From Oscillibacter sp. (GTDB lineage: Bacteria; Bacillota; Clostridia; Oscillospirales; Oscillospiraceae): a stretch of 13,163 bases of DNA. The position numbers and the translations under genes are program-made. Shown here piece by piece: positions 11,198-13,163 of this stretch. A model generated the notes under the pieces. The model was not told the origin of the DNA and made no database searches. It saw nothing but the letters and a program-made list of their open reading frames with translations. Every line of letters starts with the position of its first letter. Positions within the stretch are counted from its first letter, which is position 1. The stretch is taken from NCBI GenBank assembly GCA_017447005.1, contig JAFSOM010000007.1:1-13163 (forward strand), in the 5' to 3' direction.

Positions 11198-13084
11198 ATG
11201 GCTTATCAATTCACCTGCCCTTACTGCTTCCGTACCATGCGCGACGATGAAGTGTTGTTCCGTTCCGAGAAAGTCACGTCCGGACGCCCCGCGCCTTCCG
11301 CGACTTCCTCCGACGCCGCCAAGATGGTCGAAAAACTCCTCCCCGGCGCGACGCCCGTCAATACCGACGAGGAACGCGAACTCTTAACCTACGTCCGCGC
11401 CGCCCTGCGCGATTTGCTCGAACGCGGCGACGACGTAACCAAAGAGGACCTCTACCCCGAGGACGAGTACGACAGCTGGCGCGACTTCCAGAACCGTTTC
11501 CCCGACTGCGCCCTCAAAACCCGTATCGGACAGCTTGACAAACAGGTACGCGAACTGCGCGACGCCGCCCGTAAGCCGTTATCCTCCGCCGCGGACGACC
11601 TTTCAGCGTTCGCCGATACGCGGAACGGCGTCCCCGTTGACGACGGCTTTTTCGACCTGTCCGCCGACCCCGTCTATGAACGCTTTTGGCGCAAGTTCGC
11701 CGGGGGCCGTACCACCGAGAGCGACACCGAACACGACCGCGAACCGTGGCGGCGACGTATCCTTGACCCCCGCAATAAGGTACATCAAAGCTATCTGCAA
11801 GTTCAGCCCGACGGCGGCTACTTCATCCGCGACGCCGACGGCATGGTAGCCAAGATTCAGTTGAAAGAGGATGCGTTAGAGTGCGACAGGCGCGTTTGTC
11901 CGCATTGTCATAACCCCCTGCCGCCTAATTACGGCAAAAACCCCGTGCGGCGTCTCGCCGTTATCGGTATCACCGGCTCCGGCAAAACGGTCTACCTCTG
12001 CCGCCTGTTCGAGAATATGGACAAATACATGGCGAAAGTCCGCCTGAACGCCTTCGACTCCCCCGGCGTCACCCAGTTTCTCTATGACAACGAGGTAGCC
12101 TATGGAAAGCCCCTCCCCGGCTCCACCGCCGTCTATTTACATCAGCCGCTGTTCTTCGACCTCTCCCGCGCCGCAGACAGCGACCATAAGCGCGTCGAAA
12201 CTCTTGTCATTTACGACGTGACCGGGGAAGTCTTTGAAGACCCCCGCCGCGCCCGCGACGCGTTACAGTTCGCCCCGTTCATCCGTTACGCCGACGGCAT
12301 TATGTTACTCATAGACCCCGCGCAATTCCCCTCTTACGTCGGCGCCAAGGCGGGCCGCGAGTTGCGTTACAAGCCTTCCCAAGCCCTGCGCAATATTCAC
12401 AATATCGTCACCGACGGCGACACCCGCCGCAAGTGCCGTAAACCCGTCGCCGTGTGCCTGTCCAAGATGGACGAGATGATGAATCTGTTCCCCGACGAAC
12501 TCCGGCGGCGTCTGAGCGAGGAAGTGGAGGGTACCCGCGATAAGCGCGGCTATTACGAACCTACCTTCAACGCCAAAGCCTATAACCCTATCTTCGACGG
12601 CCTCTATACCTTCTTCCAGACCCACGACGAGCCGCTGTCCCTGCTCATGGACGGCAATTTCAAAAATTACGCCTGCTTCGCCTTCACCGCCCTTGGCTGT
12701 GACGTGGACAAGGAAACCGGGCTTCCCGTCAACCCCGACGACCGCTTTACTTCCCGCCGTATTGAGGAACCCTTGCTATGGCTGTTCCACTGCTTCGGCT
12801 ATATCGACGCCAACGAAAAGATTGATTATCCCTACAAGCGCGTGATTTGTCCCGAGTGCGGCGGCTCCGATAACTATCCCCTGCCGCTGGAGGAACGCGA
12901 GATTCGTTACGGCTTCCTGCGTCTGAACCGCCGCTACGTCAACCGCTGTTGCAACGAGTGCGGCAACCGCTGGTTCGACGCCGACGCCGACGAGGAGGAA
13001 CGCGCCGAATTGGAAGATATGCGTATCGAACGCGAACGCGAACGCGAGTGGGCCAGAACGCAAGCCGACGAGGAGGAAGCATGA
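11198..13084 (+). CDS. Zinc-ribbon P-loop GTPase-like protein
   Basis: This is a 628-residue cytoplasmic protein. CPYC (7-10) at the N-terminus and CPHC (234-237) just before the NTPase domain could be two halves of one ribbon split by a long insert of no known type. The NTPase core has a P-loop GITGSGKT (257-264), a G3-like IYDVTGE with Asp340 and Gly343, and a G4-like SKMD (422-425), pointing to GTP. A C-terminal four-Cys ribbon (C551, C554, C585, C588) is followed by a charged helix rich in Glu and Arg. The architecture resembles TRAFAC-type or 'double-GTPase' proteins reported from NTPase-dependent conflict systems, but I cannot confirm the family. ATG 11198 was chosen for AAAGGAG at 11181-11187; an upstream extension to 11114 would overlap the promoter. 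No partner gene is in view, since the window ends about 80 bases later. Confidence 0.85.
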   Translation: MAYQFTCPYCFRTMRDDEVLFRSEKVTSGRPAPSATSSDAAKMVEKLLPGATPVNTDEERELLTYVRAALRDLLERGDDVTKEDLYPEDEYDSWRDFQNRFPDCALKTRIGQLDKQVRELRDAARKPLSSAADDLSAFADTRNGVPVDDGFFDLSADPVYERFWRKFAGGRTTESDTEHDREPWRRRILDPRNKVHQSYLQVQPDGGYFIRDADGMVAKIQLKEDALECDRRVCPHCHNPLPPNYGKNPVRRLAVIGITGSGKTVYLCRLFENMDKYMAKVRLNAFDSPGVTQFLYDNEVAYGKPLPGSTAVYLHQPLFFDLSRAADSDHKRVETLVIYDVTGEVFEDPRRARDALQFAPFIRYADGIMLLIDPAQFPSYVGAKAGRELRYKPSQALRNIHNIVTDGDTRRKCRKPVAVCLSKMDEMMNLFPDELRRRLSEEVEGTRDKRGYYEPTFNAKAYNPIFDGLYTFFQTHDEPLSLLMDGNFKNYACFAFTALGCDVDKETGLPVNPDDRFTSRRIEEPLLWLFHCFGYIDANEKIDYPYKRVICPECGGSDNYPLPLEEREIRYGFLRLNRRYVNRCCNECGNRWFDADADEEERAELEDMRIEREREREWARTQADEEEA

Positions 13085-13163
13085 TTCGCCCTCATCCGGC
13101 GCCGTATCAAACTTGCCCTCATCCGGCGCCGTATCAAACTTGCCCTCATCCGGCGCCGTATCA
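13085..13163. repeat. 27-bp tandem array of the R2 start motif, running off the window
   Basis: CCCTCATCCGGCGCCGTATC occurs three times, starting at 13090, 13117 and 13144, a 27-base period without mismatch in the visible part. It is the opening module of repeat R2 (compare about 1976 and 7955), here with GCCGTATCA in place of the GCTGCGCGCC hairpin. The array is cut by the window end. The period is nine codons and an ATG overlaps the preceding stop (13081-13084), so the frame stays open, but it looks like repeat rather than gene. Confidence 0.9.

Overview
The window looks like chromosomal DNA from a GC-rich Clostridia-type Firmicute, probably an uncultured Oscillospirales-like gut bacterium. 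That assignment rests on the remB-gyrB-gyrA order of the Firmicute origin region, GGAGG-type ribosome binding sites, the style of the PH-domain and zinc-ribbon GTPase proteins, and abundant G/C-run hairpin repeats between genes. All convincing genes lie on the + strand.

Layout. 1-54 is the 3' end of a PH-domain gene, and 279-734 is a tandem paralogue of it. 946-1674 (one-span membrane protein of unknown role) and 1671-1940 (RemB/DUF370) overlap by four bases. After a 333-base repeat-filled gap and an extended -10 promoter comes gyrB (2274-4199), which carries an in-frame TAA at the codon of an invariant Tyr, inside the TOPRIM domain. 4410-4823 and 4820-5125 are two coupled small membrane proteins that sit between gyrB and gyrA. 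A MITE-like inverted-repeat element (5145-5298) lies just ahead of gyrA (5390-7897). After another repeat block follows a tightly overlapped operon: sppA (8148-9167), an RDD membrane protein (9160-9732) and RNase HI (9729-10532). The RNase HI has an unusual C-terminal tail. 10533-10858 is a regulatory gap with a repeated TTTACA-N5-TTCACA box and a strong terminator-like hairpin. It leads to a 58-residue zinc-ribbon protein (10859-11035) with its own promoter and terminator. Last is a 628-residue zinc-ribbon P-loop GTPase-like protein (11198-13084) with its own promoter. The window closes in 27-bp tandem copies of the dispersed repeat.

How the parts work together: GyrA and GyrB form DNA gyrase, and RemB is a DNA-binding regulator that traditionally sits beside gyrB. 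SppA and the RDD protein are membrane proteins, and their coupling to RNase HI is probably only operonic. The GTPase-like protein resembles NTPases described from regulated conflict or signalling systems, but no partner gene is visible here.

The observations most worth checking are four. First, the gyrB nonsense codon. Second, a 418-bp segment bounded by 30-bp direct repeats that gives RNase HI a new 3' end. Third, a dispersed repeat family whose hairpin stems covary and whose loops include GNRA tetraloops, with one copy nested in reverse inside another repeat. Fourth, the inverted-repeat element that may supply the gyrA promoter.
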